Assembly (NCBI RefSeq): GCF_012910705.2
Contig: NZ_WTVG02000040.1
Span: forward strand, 992,001-1,056,000
Direction of reading: 5' to 3'
Length of the DNA: 64,000 nucleotides
Origin: Aromatoleum anaerobium
GTDB lineage: Bacteria > Pseudomonadota > Gammaproteobacteria > Burkholderiales > Rhodocyclaceae
Below are positions 34,448 through 44,389 of this stretch, in pieces (the first letter of the stretch is position 1; the number at the start of each line of letters is the position of its first letter). A program made the translations under genes and the position numbers. The notes under the pieces are model-generated. The model saw nothing but the letters and a program-made list of their open reading frames with translations. It made no database searches and had not been told where the DNA came from.

Positions 34448-37400
34448 CCCCCAGGAACTGAGGATGCATGGAAACGGAATGCCGGACGGTAGCGCCGCCG
34501 CCGATCCCGCAGCTTCGCTCACTGTACTGATATGCACGCACAACCGTGTAGAACTGCTGTCGCGCGTTATTGCGTCGCTCAACGCAGCGCAACGGCCGCT
34601 GGATACACGAGTGCGTCTCTTCGTCGTCGCGAACGCATGTACCGACGGCACCCATGAGTTTCTCGCCCAATATAGCGAGACGAACGAGATGTCCCACAGC
34701 CTTCCTCTCGAATGGATCGCCGAACCGACGCCAGGCAAGTCGCAGGCACTCAACCGTGCGTTGCCAATGCTCAGTGATTCATTGATTGCATTCGTCGATG
34801 ATGACCATCGCGTCGATTCGGGGTATCTGAAATCGATTGTCGATGCCGCCCGGGCCTGGCCCGAGGCGGGCCTTATCTGTGGTCGCATCCTGCCAGACTG
34901 GGACGGCACGGAACCCCCATGGGTACATGACGACGGACCATACCGGATCTATCCGCTGCCGGTGCCGCGCTATGATCAGGGCGACAAGCCGATGCGCGTG
35001 GACCTCGACGGCGGAATTCCAGGTGGGGGCAACCTCGTCGTCAGGTTGGGAGTGGTGCGCACGACGGGACCGTTTCTTACCGAACTTGGCCCTACGGGCC
35101 ATGACCTGGGCGGCTCGGAAGATGTTGAGTGGATCCGCAGGACGTTGCGAAACGGCGCAGTACTGCACTACGCCCCTCAGATCGTCCAGTATCACTATGT
35201 CGACGGCGAGCGATTGAAATTTTCGTATTTGATAAGAAAGGGCTTCCACCGTTCCAAGTCCGTGATGCGCTTCCGGCATGCCGAAGGAGGAGTACCGCTC
35301 TACATGTGGCGCAAGGTCGGCGGCTATGCGCTACGTAGCGGCCTGGCGCTCGACGCGCAGGCACGGCGCTTTTACCTGGTGCGGCTCGCATCCTCGCTCG
35401 GCGAAATGAGCGGCATGTACGAGGCAGGGCTGCGACGGGGACGACGCACCAGGCTCTCACGGCTACCGTCTCAGAACCAGTTGGGACTTGCAGCTGCGCT
35501 CGGCGCGGGCGGGTTCGCGCTTGCCGGCCTGCTGGCCGGACAGCGCTTCGACGATGCCGTCATGCCCGCCATTGGCGTCGCCCTCGTGCTGTCGATCGCG
35601 CTGATGCTGAAATCGATGCTCGACTTTTCGCAGACCGGTCCGCGGATGCGCGACGAGATCACGCGTCGTTACCGATTCCATGTTCCATTTGCGATGGCCC
35701 GCCTGGGCTTCTGGACGTTTGCGGTCGGCCTTTTCTTCGCGCTGCCCGGCTCGCTTCTCGCGGTGGCCGCAGCGGACGCCCTCGTAGTGCGCGACAATTC
35801 ATATTTCACCACGGTGGCTGCCGCGCTCAGCTTGGCGCTCGCCACCGGCTACGTCGTCTGCCATACGCTCATCCACAATCCGGGACTGATCGTCGCCTCG
35901 TGGCAGTATCGCGGCGCCCGGCTGCACCGAGTATGGGGCCTGTTGTCGGTGCGCGGGTTGCGCTGGACCGCGATCATTGGAGTCGGCGGCGTCAGCCTGC
36001 TCTGCGGTCTGCTCGCGGCGTCGCTCGCGATCGGCGATGCGGCCAGAATGGCTACCGCGCTCCTTTGCATGATGGTCGGCTATCTGGGCGTACTGGCGTT
36101 CGCACTTAAGGAACCCGATTCGCCCGTGCCGGCGCCGCGCCGCAATGGCGCTCCCAACGTGCTGATGATCGGATCGGACACGCTGCGCGCCGATCGTGTC
36201 GGCGCGCAGCGGAACGGCCAGCCCCTTACCCCCAACATCGATGCGCTTGCCCGGCTCGGCACCCGCTTCGGCGCCTGCTATGTGCCCTGCGCGCGCACGG
36301 CGCCGAGCCTGATCTCGCTGTTGACCGGCACTTGGCCGCATACGCACGGGATTCGCGACAACTTTGTCCCCGACGAGGAAACCAAACTCGACCTGCCCGC
36401 CTTGCCGAGCATCCTCGGCGCGCTCGGCTATCGCACCGCCGCGGTGTCGGATTGGTGCGGCGCTGACCTCGGCAAGTTCTCGCTCGGCTTCGACATCCTC
36501 GATCTGCCGGATGACCAGTGGAACCTGAAGTACCTCATCCGTCAGGGGCCGAAGGACATCCGACTGTTTCTTTCGCTTTTTCTGCATAACCGCATCGGCC
36601 GGCTGCTGCTCCCCGAGTTGTATTATCTCGGCGGCGTTCCGCAGACGGAGCAGCTCGGAAGGCGCGGGCGGCGGATGATTTCGCGCCTCGCGGCGACCGG
36701 TGAGCCGTTCCTGCTGAACCTGTTCTATTCGACCACCCATCCACCGTTCGCATCCGAATTTCCTTACTACGTCCGCCACGCGAATCCCGCCTACGCCGGA
36801 GAATCAAAGTTCGCCATGGCGCGGCTGACCGAGCCGTTCGAAATCATCCGCCGCCAGGGAGAGCCACGCGAGGAGTTCGACCTCGACCAGATCCTCGATC
36901 TTTACGACGGTTGCGTCGCACAGTTCGACGACGAAGTCGGCCGGACGATGCGCCATCTGGAGGCCAGCGGCCTCACTGAGAACACCATCGTCGTCCTGTA
37001 CAGCGATCACGGCATGGAGTTTTTCGAACACGGCACATGGGGCCAGGGCAATTCCGCGCTCGGCGACTTCAGCGCGCGCATTCCGCTGATCATCGCCGAC
37101 CCGCGCCAACCGGGCGGGCAACGGGTCGATCAGGTGGTACGCACGATCGACCTCGTCCCGACGCTGCTCGAGTTGCTGCAGGCGCCGTCGGTCAAATGTG
37201 ACGGTTCGTCGCTCGTCCCGGCGATGCTCGATCCGGCGTTCGACCTGAAACTGAAGGCATACAACGAGACCGGCATCTGGATCACGCCGGTGCCGGGCCT
37301 GCCGCCCCGGCACCTGAGCTACCCTGACCTGCTGCAACTGCTCGACGTGCCTGACGATGCCAGCGGGACGCTCGCGATCAAGTCCGAGTACCACGACATC

Positions 37401-37625
37401 GTCTTGCTCGCTAAGGACCGCATGGTGCGCGACGGGCGCTGGAAGCTGGTGTATCAACCGCTCGAGTCGGGCATGCTGCTGGCGCTCTACGATGTTGAAG
37501 CGGATCCGGGATGCACGCGCGACCTTGCCGAAGATCACCCGATGGAGGTCGCGCGCTTGTGGGCGGAACTGCGCAAGTGGATGGAGAAGGATCCGGTGCT
37601 GCGGCGGCACGGGCACGCGACCTGA
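34440..37625 (+). CDS. Glycosyltransferase-membrane-alkaline phosphatase superfamily fusion
   Basis: A 1061-residue three-part protein. Residues 27-270 are a GT2 domain (LTVLICTHNRVELL, IAFVDDDHRVDSGYL, GSEDVEWIRR). Residues about 347-560 hold several membrane helices. Residues 572-1050 are a sulfatase-like domain of the alkaline phosphatase superfamily: VLMIGSDTLRADRVG, CARTAPSLISLLTGTWPHTHG and YSDHGMEFFEHGTWGQG. The sulfatase nucleophile position, normally Cys or Ser in C/S-x-P-x-R, is Thr620 and the Arg is Leu624, so formylglycine chemistry is unlikely. A Thr nucleophile suggests a phospho-group transferase, as in LtaS or EptA. It might therefore both add a sugar and place a phospho-substituent. 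Confidence 0.85.
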   Translation: MSNPQELRMHGNGMPDGSAAADPAASLTVLICTHNRVELLSRVIASLNAAQRPLDTRVRLFVVANACTDGTHEFLAQYSETNEMSHSLPLEWIAEPTPGKSQALNRALPMLSDSLIAFVDDDHRVDSGYLKSIVDAARAWPEAGLICGRILPDWDGTEPPWVHDDGPYRIYPLPVPRYDQGDKPMRVDLDGGIPGGGNLVVRLGVVRTTGPFLTELGPTGHDLGGSEDVEWIRRTLRNGAVLHYAPQIVQYHYVDGERLKFSYLIRKGFHRSKSVMRFRHAEGGVPLYMWRKVGGYALRSGLALDAQARRFYLVRLASSLGEMSGMYEAGLRRGRRTRLSRLPSQNQLGLAAALGAGGFALAGLLAGQRFDDAVMPAIGVALVLSIALMLKSMLDFSQTGPRMRDEITRRYRFHVPFAMARLGFWTFAVGLFFALPGSLLAVAAADALVVRDNSYFTTVAAALSLALATGYVVCHTLIHNPGLIVASWQYRGARLHRVWGLLSVRGLRWTAIIGVGGVSLLCGLLAASLAIGDAARMATALLCMMVGYLGVLAFALKEPDSPVPAPRRNGAPNVLMIGSDTLRADRVGAQRNGQPLTPNIDALARLGTRFGACYVPCARTAPSLISLLTGTWPHTHGIRDNFVPDEETKLDLPALPSILGALGYRTAAVSDWCGADLGKFSLGFDILDLPDDQWNLKYLIRQGPKDIRLFLSLFLHNRIGRLLLPELYYLGGVPQTEQLGRRGRRMISRLAATGEPFLLNLFYSTTHPPFASEFPYYVRHANPAYAGESKFAMARLTEPFEIIRRQGEPREEFDLDQILDLYDGCVAQFDDEVGRTMRHLEASGLTENTIVVLYSDHGMEFFEHGTWGQGNSALGDFSARIPLIIADPRQPGGQRVDQVVRTIDLVPTLLELLQAPSVKCDGSSLVPAMLDPAFDLKLKAYNETGIWITPVPGLPPRHLSYPDLLQLLDVPDDASGTLAIKSEYHDIVLLAKDRMVRDGRWKLVYQPLESGMLLALYDVEADPGCTRDLAEDHPMEVARLWAELRKWMEKDPVLRRHGHAT

Positions 37626-37670
37626 ACGTTCTTCGCCAAGGCTGCGTTCGCGGCAAAGGCCGCACGGGCA

Positions 37671-40600
37671 TTACTTCAATTCGAACTTGACGACGTTCGA
37701 CGGGCGACTGAGGTTGCGGTCGGTATCCCAGGAGCAGATCGCCACATAGTAGGTACCCGGCTTCAGGCTATCGAGCGTCGGCTGGCTCGGGGCGCCGAAC
37801 GCCTCATGTGGCAGGAGTTCCCGGATGATGAAGGTCTCGGCGCTGCCGGCCGCAGCAGGGACCGGCTCACCGGCAACGTGCTCGGCCATCCAGAACGCAT
37901 TCACCTTGTCCCAGTTCGGATCCTGCCGCGGCGTCCCCTCGCTCTCGGCGGTGAATTCGCTGCGGTCGATGCGCGCCTCGAGCTTTGCCTTTTTCTGCCG
38001 CGCGAGGATCACCGATTCCACTTGGGACACTATGCGCTGCTTCTCGGCCTCGCGCTGCGGGTTATCCGTCGGGGCGAATTCGACGATCGGCTTGTCGCTG
38101 TACTTGACGAAGTAACGCGCCGGCCGACCGGTCGGCCCGTCATCTCGCGGAGCAGTCCATGCGAGCGTGACGCCACCGCGGCCGGCCTGGACGACCCGCA
38201 GATCCGTGATCGGCTCCGGCGGCGTCGTCGAACGCTTGGCAACATTGGCGCGCTCCCATGCGATGACCTGCTCGAAGCGCGCATCTGTCCACTTGTCACC
38301 CGGCCCATTGACGATGCCTTCGTAACGCCGCCGCATCTCCGGCCAGCCGGTGTAATGGTAAAGATACGGGAACGCCTGCAACAGGTGGTCGTGGCGGCCC
38401 GGAGTCACGGACTTTTCACCCGCCCCGAAGTATTGCGAAGGCATGGTCGTCCAGTTGTTGATCATCCCGAGCCGGGGGTAGAAGAGCACGTGATGCGAGA
38501 AGTAGTCGGCCTGCCCCCACAGGCCGTCGAGGATGCGCTCGTCGTCGTAGGTCTTGTAAGCTTCATGCAGCGCCAGCACGCCTTGCGCCTCCATCCAGGT
38601 TTTCGCGCTGGAGATCTCCATGGGGCTGTCCCTGAGGAATTCGAGCATTTTCCCCATGACCTGCTCCTCGCGCTTGATGCTCGTTAGCTGCCCATGGCGA
38701 TGGCGCAGCACGCCGAGCATGCGGCGCACCTGCCAGCGCGCGAACTCGTCGAAAACCGGGCTGCCGGTGGCATGGAAACCGGCGAGATTCGTGTACAGCA
38801 TCCACGTGTAGACGCGGGCATAATGCCCCCGCCACAGTGCGCCGGGATCCTTGTCGAAGAAACCCGTATTGCTCAGCGGCTGCATCCGCCCCTTGAAAAG
38901 ATGCACTTGCTGGAAATTGATGTCCCAGTTCACGAAACCATGGATTGCGTCGAGCGTGCGGCGATCGCCAGTGAGGTAGTAGTACTCGAACAGGCGGAAC
39001 AGCGCGTAATGCTCCATGTCGGGCAGGATCTTGTAGCCGTTCAGGTAGCTCCACCCGCCGGCCTGCCTCGTAACCGGGCCGCGCGGCGTCTTCACCACCT
39101 TCTGTCGCTCGCTCTGCCAGGTGTAGAAATCCTTCGGGCCGAAACCGGCGAGAACATTCCAGTCGGCCAGCGCGCGATCGACGGCCGTGAGGCGCTGCGC
39201 GCCCTCGCCGAAGCGGATCACGTTGTCGCGATAGGCCCAACCCGGATTCTGGGAGATGCTCCAGCGACCGTACGCCAGGTTCTTTTCCAGTTCCGACAAC
39301 AGGCCGGTGCTCAGGAAGGCGAGCCAGCCGGAGCTCAGGCTGTCGTGGTGGCCTCCCGAGTTGTAGCTGCTGTTCTGACCATGCGCGCGGAGGCCGGCCC
39401 CGTCGGGCGTCCAATGCCCGTCACTCATCCTGTTTCGCGGCGGGTCGGCCCGATCTCGCGCGATCTCGAAATACCAGGTCTCTGAATCGGAATACCAGGC
39501 CGGCGGCGCATGCGCGAACAACGGGTACTCGAACGCCTCGGCAACTTCCGCGACCCGTGCTGTGCGCGCGTCGGCGCGGTGAAAGTAGTACAGGATGTCA
39601 TGGACATTGCGGCGGCCGAAGTCGAGGTCGTATTCCGGGCGCAATCCGTCGCGGGGTTCCGCATGGCCGGGGCTGTCGGCCTGCAGCACGACCCGCAGGC
39701 GCCCGGACGACGCGGCGATCGCCCGCGGCGCGTGTTCCCACAGATAGCGCATCGCGACCGCCAAGCCGCGGGTCGAGTCCGAGATATCGAGAAAACGTCC
39801 GCGCTTGCCGGCGGCGAGCGGTTTTTCGATCTGCCCGTCGCGACCAATGCCGATCTGATAATTCCCCTCGCTGACGACAACGCGCCCGTGCTTTTTCTCG
39901 GATTCCGCGGCGCCTTGATAGAGCCAGGCCTCTTCGGTGCCGGCGAGGCGGGCCGAGACGGTGGCCGGCAGGCCCGATTCGGCCCCAAGCCCGCCCCCGG
40001 TAACGGTCGGCTCGCCTTCCAGACGCAGCGCATGTGCAAGCCCGGCTTCGCGGAACATGTGGTTATACAGCGGCGGCGTGCGATCGGAGTTCTCGACGGC
40101 ATGCTCCACCTTGACGAAACTGTGGCCGCGGAAGAAATGCAGGCGCGTCGTGTAGTTGTACATACCGTCGCGGAGGATCCCCTTGCCGGACTTCCCAGGC
40201 AGATGGCGCCCGCGGATCAGCACCACGGTGCGCAGCGGACCGCTGGTCTCGACCACCACTTCCTTCGGCGGGCCTGACCGGTACACATGCTCGGCGATGT
40301 CCACCTCTTCGACGCTGCGTGTCTTGTCCCAGCCGTGCGTGTTCCACGCCGAACCGGTGTTGCGCTCCATGCGCCCGACCTCACCGGAGCGCAGCCACGG
40401 ACCATCGTCCGGCTGTGCGCGCAGGATCTCGCGATCGTCGATGCTCACCGACTTGAACAGCGAACCGTCCTTGGTCGAGACGCGCGCGGTCAAAGGTCCT
40501 GATTGAACGGTGATGGCGTCGCCCTCCTCGCGCAGGCGGAGCGGATCGGCGATTGCATGCTCCGGGCGGCGGTTCTGAAGATATACGACAGCCTTGCCGC

Positions 40601-40949
40601 CGGCCGCCAGGCTGACCTGGAAGTCGAGCAAGACCCAGCGAATCGACTTGTCGCGCGCCCAATGCCGGCTGAGCACCTCCGCCTGGAGCGGAAGCTCCCG
40701 TCCGCTCTCATCGACCAGGCGCAAACCGGCGACGTCCTGAACCACGCCATAAGGCAGCGGAACACCGGTCGTGACCGGCCAATTACGACGCTCGACACCT
40801 GAGTTGTCCTTGATCGTCAGCGGCACCGAAAATTGCCCGTCGCGCGACTCGTAAGCGCGCCCGGGCGCCCCGGGCAACGCCGCAGAGCTATGCCCGGAAA
40901 GCACAACGCTCAACAGCAGACCCGCCACAAACCGCAATAAAGGGATCAT
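37671..40949 (-). CDS. Exported PcRGLX/YetA-like protein, candidate polysaccharide lyase, with Fn3 end
   Basis: A 1092-residue exported protein with a signal peptide (LLRFVAGLLLSVVLSGHSSA). The N-terminal third has the pattern of the exo-rhamnogalacturonan lyase (PL26/YetA) family: WPVTTGVPLPYGVVQD, LRLVDESGRELPLQAEVL and DKSIRWVLLDFQ. The middle (about 470-900) is an all-helical barrel-like region rich in Trp, Tyr and His. The C-terminus from about 930 is fibronectin type III-like. It probably cuts or trims the polysaccharide made by this locus, or helps its release. The substrate is inferred from location only. It is last in a six-gene minus operon, with an ATGA overlap to the next gene. 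Confidence 0.7.
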   Translation of the reverse strand: MIPLLRFVAGLLLSVVLSGHSSAALPGAPGRAYESRDGQFSVPLTIKDNSGVERRNWPVTTGVPLPYGVVQDVAGLRLVDESGRELPLQAEVLSRHWARDKSIRWVLLDFQVSLAAGGKAVVYLQNRRPEHAIADPLRLREEGDAITVQSGPLTARVSTKDGSLFKSVSIDDREILRAQPDDGPWLRSGEVGRMERNTGSAWNTHGWDKTRSVEEVDIAEHVYRSGPPKEVVVETSGPLRTVVLIRGRHLPGKSGKGILRDGMYNYTTRLHFFRGHSFVKVEHAVENSDRTPPLYNHMFREAGLAHALRLEGEPTVTGGGLGAESGLPATVSARLAGTEEAWLYQGAAESEKKHGRVVVSEGNYQIGIGRDGQIEKPLAAGKRGRFLDISDSTRGLAVAMRYLWEHAPRAIAASSGRLRVVLQADSPGHAEPRDGLRPEYDLDFGRRNVHDILYYFHRADARTARVAEVAEAFEYPLFAHAPPAWYSDSETWYFEIARDRADPPRNRMSDGHWTPDGAGLRAHGQNSSYNSGGHHDSLSSGWLAFLSTGLLSELEKNLAYGRWSISQNPGWAYRDNVIRFGEGAQRLTAVDRALADWNVLAGFGPKDFYTWQSERQKVVKTPRGPVTRQAGGWSYLNGYKILPDMEHYALFRLFEYYYLTGDRRTLDAIHGFVNWDINFQQVHLFKGRMQPLSNTGFFDKDPGALWRGHYARVYTWMLYTNLAGFHATGSPVFDEFARWQVRRMLGVLRHRHGQLTSIKREEQVMGKMLEFLRDSPMEISSAKTWMEAQGVLALHEAYKTYDDERILDGLWGQADYFSHHVLFYPRLGMINNWTTMPSQYFGAGEKSVTPGRHDHLLQAFPYLYHYTGWPEMRRRYEGIVNGPGDKWTDARFEQVIAWERANVAKRSTTPPEPITDLRVVQAGRGGVTLAWTAPRDDGPTGRPARYFVKYSDKPIVEFAPTDNPQREAEKQRIVSQVESVILARQKKAKLEARIDRSEFTAESEGTPRQDPNWDKVNAFWMAEHVAGEPVPAAAGSAETFIIRELLPHEAFGAPSQPTLDSLKPGTYYVAICSWDTDRNLSRPSNVVKFELK

Positions 40950-42220
40950 CGCAACCTCACACTTTTCGCAACCAGCCGCTGGTTTCCGGGTCCGTCGTCC
41001 TGTTCGAACACGAGCACGAATCCGTCCGGCCCGGCGGCCAGCGCGGGATTCGCGACCGACGAGTCAGTCTCGTGCAGCAACAGCAGCTTGTCGGGATCAT
41101 CGAGACGCACCCCCGCAGGCGACAGGCGCGAACCCAGGATGCGGCTTCGATACGGCGGCCTAGCGGCCCCCGTCTGCCGGGCGGCCACCAGAAACGCGCC
41201 GTCGCCGAATGCCGCAACGACTGGCCCGTCGATCTGGATACGGGTCGAAAACAGAGTCATTACCTGGCGGGGATTCCAGCTGGACGATTGCAATTCCGGT
41301 TCGGTATTCGGATTTGCAAGCGCGGCAGCTGATTTTGCGCCAAAAACCGCTCCAACCGATATGCGGTGGCCCCGACCAATATCGCCCCACGCAGTGTAGA
41401 GGGCGCTCCCCGCCAGATCGCTTGCGAAACGCCCCCCTTCCCTGCCGAGCGAAGCGGCAGGCGCACGCTCGACGTCCACTACTTCGGGATCAGGCCCGTT
41501 CAGGCGGAGACTGGCAAAGTAAAGGGTGATGGTGCTACCCGATTCACTGCGGCTCCACTTGCGTTCGTCCTTCCACGACATCACCCAGCGATCACCGAAG
41601 CTGGCGATCGACAGATCGCCGCCGTGCAGGGTTTCGCCGTGGAATGCCAGCGCTCGCGCCGGCCCGCGCTTGCCTGACGCGCCGATGAACGCGCCATGAA
41701 CCTCGTAGTAGCGACCCGCGTAATGTTGCCAGAGTGCGAGCGCGCCGGTCGGGGCTGCGGCGATTGCAGGACTGGCCTGATTCGCCGCACCGCCGGCGAC
41801 GAGAAAGCCGTCCTCATCGCGCACCGTCCCGTCGACGCCGACGCGTGCGGCATAGACGTCCCAGTCGCGTCCGTTGCGCAGATCGTGCCACGCGATGATG
41901 AATACGCCGTCCGAAAAGATGACTTTCGGGCGCTCCTGGCTCCCCTTCGCGACGCATACCGGAATCGGCTGTCCCAACGGACGTCCGGCCCCGTCGAGCC
42001 GCAGCGCGAAAATGTCTGATTCCTGCTGCTCGAAGTAGTTTCTGCCCTGTTGCCAGACGAGCAGGAAGTTTCCGCGCCCGTCGGATGCGAGCTCCGGATT
42101 CACTGCGGGCCTCGCGTCGGGGGCCGGCAGCGGAAGCGATTCCGGGGTCGCCGCGCCATGCGCTGCGGGGGCGCAACAGAGCACGGTGGTCAGCACCCAC
42201 GAACAGGCCCTGGCATTCAT
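40946..42220 (-). CDS. Exported beta-propeller protein
   Basis: A 424-residue exported protein with signal peptide (SWVLTTVLCCAPAAHGA). The mature part repeats a blade motif such as NFLLVWQQGR...IFALRL, VFIIAWHDLRNGRDWDVYAARV and ALALWQHYAGRYYEVHGAFI, characteristic of 6-7-bladed propellers of unknown enzymatic role. Overlaps both neighbours by ATGA, so it is strictly co-expressed with the NHL protein and the candidate lyase. Confidence 0.72.
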   Translation of the reverse strand: MNARACSWVLTTVLCCAPAAHGAATPESLPLPAPDARPAVNPELASDGRGNFLLVWQQGRNYFEQQESDIFALRLDGAGRPLGQPIPVCVAKGSQERPKVIFSDGVFIIAWHDLRNGRDWDVYAARVGVDGTVRDEDGFLVAGGAANQASPAIAAAPTGALALWQHYAGRYYEVHGAFIGASGKRGPARALAFHGETLHGGDLSIASFGDRWVMSWKDERKWSRSESGSTITLYFASLRLNGPDPEVVDVERAPAASLGREGGRFASDLAGSALYTAWGDIGRGHRISVGAVFGAKSAAALANPNTEPELQSSSWNPRQVMTLFSTRIQIDGPVVAAFGDGAFLVAARQTGAARPPYRSRILGSRLSPAGVRLDDPDKLLLLHETDSSVANPALAAGPDGFVLVFEQDDGPGNQRLVAKSVRLR

Positions 42221-43452
42221 GGCGCCCCCCGTGCGGGCGCACGCCGCAGGCGAAAGAGCCGCGTCCCGAGCAGACCGTGGCCTTCGACGAACTGCGTCAT
42301 GCCGGTCCAGAAATTGATCGAGCCATACAGGTTTCCGTCGGCATCTCGACCGATGAGATGGCTCACCATCAGATCGGTGAGTTCTCCGTCGGGTCGCAGG
42401 CGGCCGCTCGCCGATGGCTTCACGACGGCCGGCCCGCGGCTGCGATTCGGATGCACCGAGGCGATGCCCCAGCGGCCGTTGTTCATCAGCGTCGCCGTCG
42501 TCCCGCTGCCGTCGGCCGGCACACGGCGGATGTCGTACTCGTCGCCACCACATACATAGACGGCGGAACCGTCAGGCTGCACGGCCAGGCTGGTCGGCGT
42601 ATCGAAGAATGCCTCGCGCGGCGGACCGTCGCCGATTGTCACCTGTGTCCGGGTTTCGGCGAAACGTCCCGCCAGATGCACCACCGTGTCGTCAGGATCG
42701 ATACGCACGACAAAGTTCGGCGTGCGCGAAACGAAATACACGAAGCCGCGCGAATCGGCATCACCCATCATGACATTGAGTTTGGGCGCGCGATCCGGGC
42801 CGCGTGACATCGTCATCGACCAGGACCCGACATAGCGGATCGTCCTGCCGTCCGGGCTGACCCTATAGTAGCCGGCGTCGTCGGCAATGGTCACCTCTCC
42901 ATTGACGGTTACGGCGACCGAAAACGTGCCGCGGAACGTCACGTCCCGCGCCCCGGCGGTGTCGCCAGGGTTCAGCCGGCGCGAACCGCCGCCGGCCCAG
43001 GTATCGACCTGCCACTTGCCGTCGCTCTTGTGGATGCGCCGAATCCGCCGATTGCCGCCATCGGGCACGAACACGCCGTTCGGGCCGCAGGCGAGGTTGT
43101 GAGCGCCGTAATAGGACCTGAAACCGAGCCGAAACTGCGCCTGGTGCGCGGGGCCGTCGCGGTACCCCGGCTCGCCGGTGCCGGCAAGGCGGCTGCGCAT
43201 GCCATCGCGGCTGACGACGTCGATGAACTGTCCGCTGCTCAGAAACAGGCGGCCGGACTCGTCGCCGCACAGTGCATGGACGCCACCGCCCGCCTGAGCG
43301 AGCGGCCCGCCGTCGGGACCGTTGCCGAGAACGTTGGTGAAGTCCTCGACGATCCAGCGCTCGTCCCGCCAGTCGGCAACGGCAGGCGTCGCCTGCAACA
43401 CGATCCCGGTCAGCGTCAGTCGCACCAGCCAAGCCATCGTCATGGGAGACAT
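42217..43452 (-). CDS. Exported NHL-repeat beta-propeller protein
   Basis: A 411-residue exported protein; MSPMTMAWLVRLTLTGIVLQATPAVA is the signal peptide. NHL-type blades are visible: SRLAGTGEPGYRDGPAHQAQFRL, NLACGPNGVFVPDGGNRRIRRI, VTIADDAGYYRVSP and SLAVQPDGSAVYVCGG. Propellers of this type bind ligands or partners. GGAG 7 bases before ATG 43452 supports that start; ATG 43467 would add five residues. The 108 bases to the TPR gene hold nothing recognisable. Confidence 0.78.
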   Translation of the reverse strand: MSPMTMAWLVRLTLTGIVLQATPAVADWRDERWIVEDFTNVLGNGPDGGPLAQAGGGVHALCGDESGRLFLSSGQFIDVVSRDGMRSRLAGTGEPGYRDGPAHQAQFRLGFRSYYGAHNLACGPNGVFVPDGGNRRIRRIHKSDGKWQVDTWAGGGSRRLNPGDTAGARDVTFRGTFSVAVTVNGEVTIADDAGYYRVSPDGRTIRYVGSWSMTMSRGPDRAPKLNVMMGDADSRGFVYFVSRTPNFVVRIDPDDTVVHLAGRFAETRTQVTIGDGPPREAFFDTPTSLAVQPDGSAVYVCGGDEYDIRRVPADGSGTTATLMNNGRWGIASVHPNRSRGPAVVKPSASGRLRPDGELTDLMVSHLIGRDADGNLYGSINFWTGMTQFVEGHGLLGTRLFRLRRAPARGAP

Positions 43453-43560
43453 TCGCGCGCTCCGCATCTGAATTCCGGCAAGATTCAGCCAATACCGGAC
43501 AGTGACATCATCGAGGCTGCTTGCCGCCAGCCATTCCCTTTACGCGGCATTCTGCGCCGC

Positions 43561-44379
43561 CTATTCCTGCCCGCCCTTGAACGATTTCTCCCACTTGCGC
43601 TGAATCTCTTCAGGCGGGCAGAAACGGCAGCCGCTCGTCGGCGCCGGCGCCGATCCGCCTGGCGCCTCGAGACCGGATGTCACGGCGGCCCCTTCGGCTG
43701 TGGTAACCGCAGCGCCGGCGGGCGTCCCGGCTGGGTCCGGCTCAGGTGTCGAGGACGTCTCCGGCGGAACCGGCGCGGCTTTCACGACGGGTTCCGGGAA
43801 CGGCTCCTTGCCGCCCAGTTCGAGATAAGCCTTCTTCAAGGACCGCGAGTCCGGAATGCGCTGCAGTCCCGCCGTCGCCACCTCGAGGCCGTCCTTGGCA
43901 CGCCCGCTCTGCCGCTGCAAGTCGATCAACGCATGGTAGGCAGGTTCATATGCAGGATTGAACGTGATCGCCTCGTTGAACAGGCGTACCGCGTCGCCGG
44001 CCTCTTTCAACTGGAGAAGGACCTTCCCGAGTTCGACGTAAATCTGCGGGCGCATCCAGAACCGGGGCTCGGTCGCGTTGATGACGTACAGATAGTTGTT
44101 CTTCGCGAGCCCGAGGTTATACAAACGATTTTTCTTCTCGTGCGCGCGCGTCGCGCGATTGACGAAATTCACCGCGAAGCAGTAATGATGGATATGCAGA
44201 TAGTTCGCCTTGCCGAGCCGCGCGGCCGAGGCGACGTTTTTCCCGCCCGACCCCTTTTCAAGTCGGTCGGTGCAGAACGGCGGCAGCATCCGCAGTTCGG
44301 CAGCGCTGGGTGAAAATTGCTCGACGGCGGTGGCGCACAGCGGGCAGGCCAGCAGGCCCGCGATCAGCAAGCGTTTCAT
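43561..44379 (-). CDS. Exported TPR-repeat protein
   Basis: A 272-residue protein with a signal peptide (MKRLLIAGLLACPLCATA). Helical TPR-like repeats are visible around GKVLLQLKEAGDAVRLFNEAITFNPAYEPAYHALIDLQRQSGRAKDGLEVATAGL. The C-terminal 70 residues are a Pro/Ala-rich linker ending in GCRFCPPEEIQRKW, a CxxC pair. TPR proteins commonly scaffold secreted polysaccharide machinery. GGAG precedes the ATG. It is 10 bases after the glycosyltransferase gene. Confidence 0.75.
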   Translation of the reverse strand: MKRLLIAGLLACPLCATAVEQFSPSAAELRMLPPFCTDRLEKGSGGKNVASAARLGKANYLHIHHYCFAVNFVNRATRAHEKKNRLYNLGLAKNNYLYVINATEPRFWMRPQIYVELGKVLLQLKEAGDAVRLFNEAITFNPAYEPAYHALIDLQRQSGRAKDGLEVATAGLQRIPDSRSLKKAYLELGGKEPFPEPVVKAAPVPPETSSTPEPDPAGTPAGAAVTTAEGAAVTSGLEAPGGSAPAPTSGCRFCPPEEIQRKWEKSFKGGQE

Positions 44380-44389
44380 TGCACTCTCC

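Noticed and set aside
36290-36335. Formylglycine sulfatase site in the fusion protein
   Set aside because: The nucleophile position is Thr620 and the conserved Arg is Leu624; the nearby Cys617 is out of register with C-x-P-x-R.
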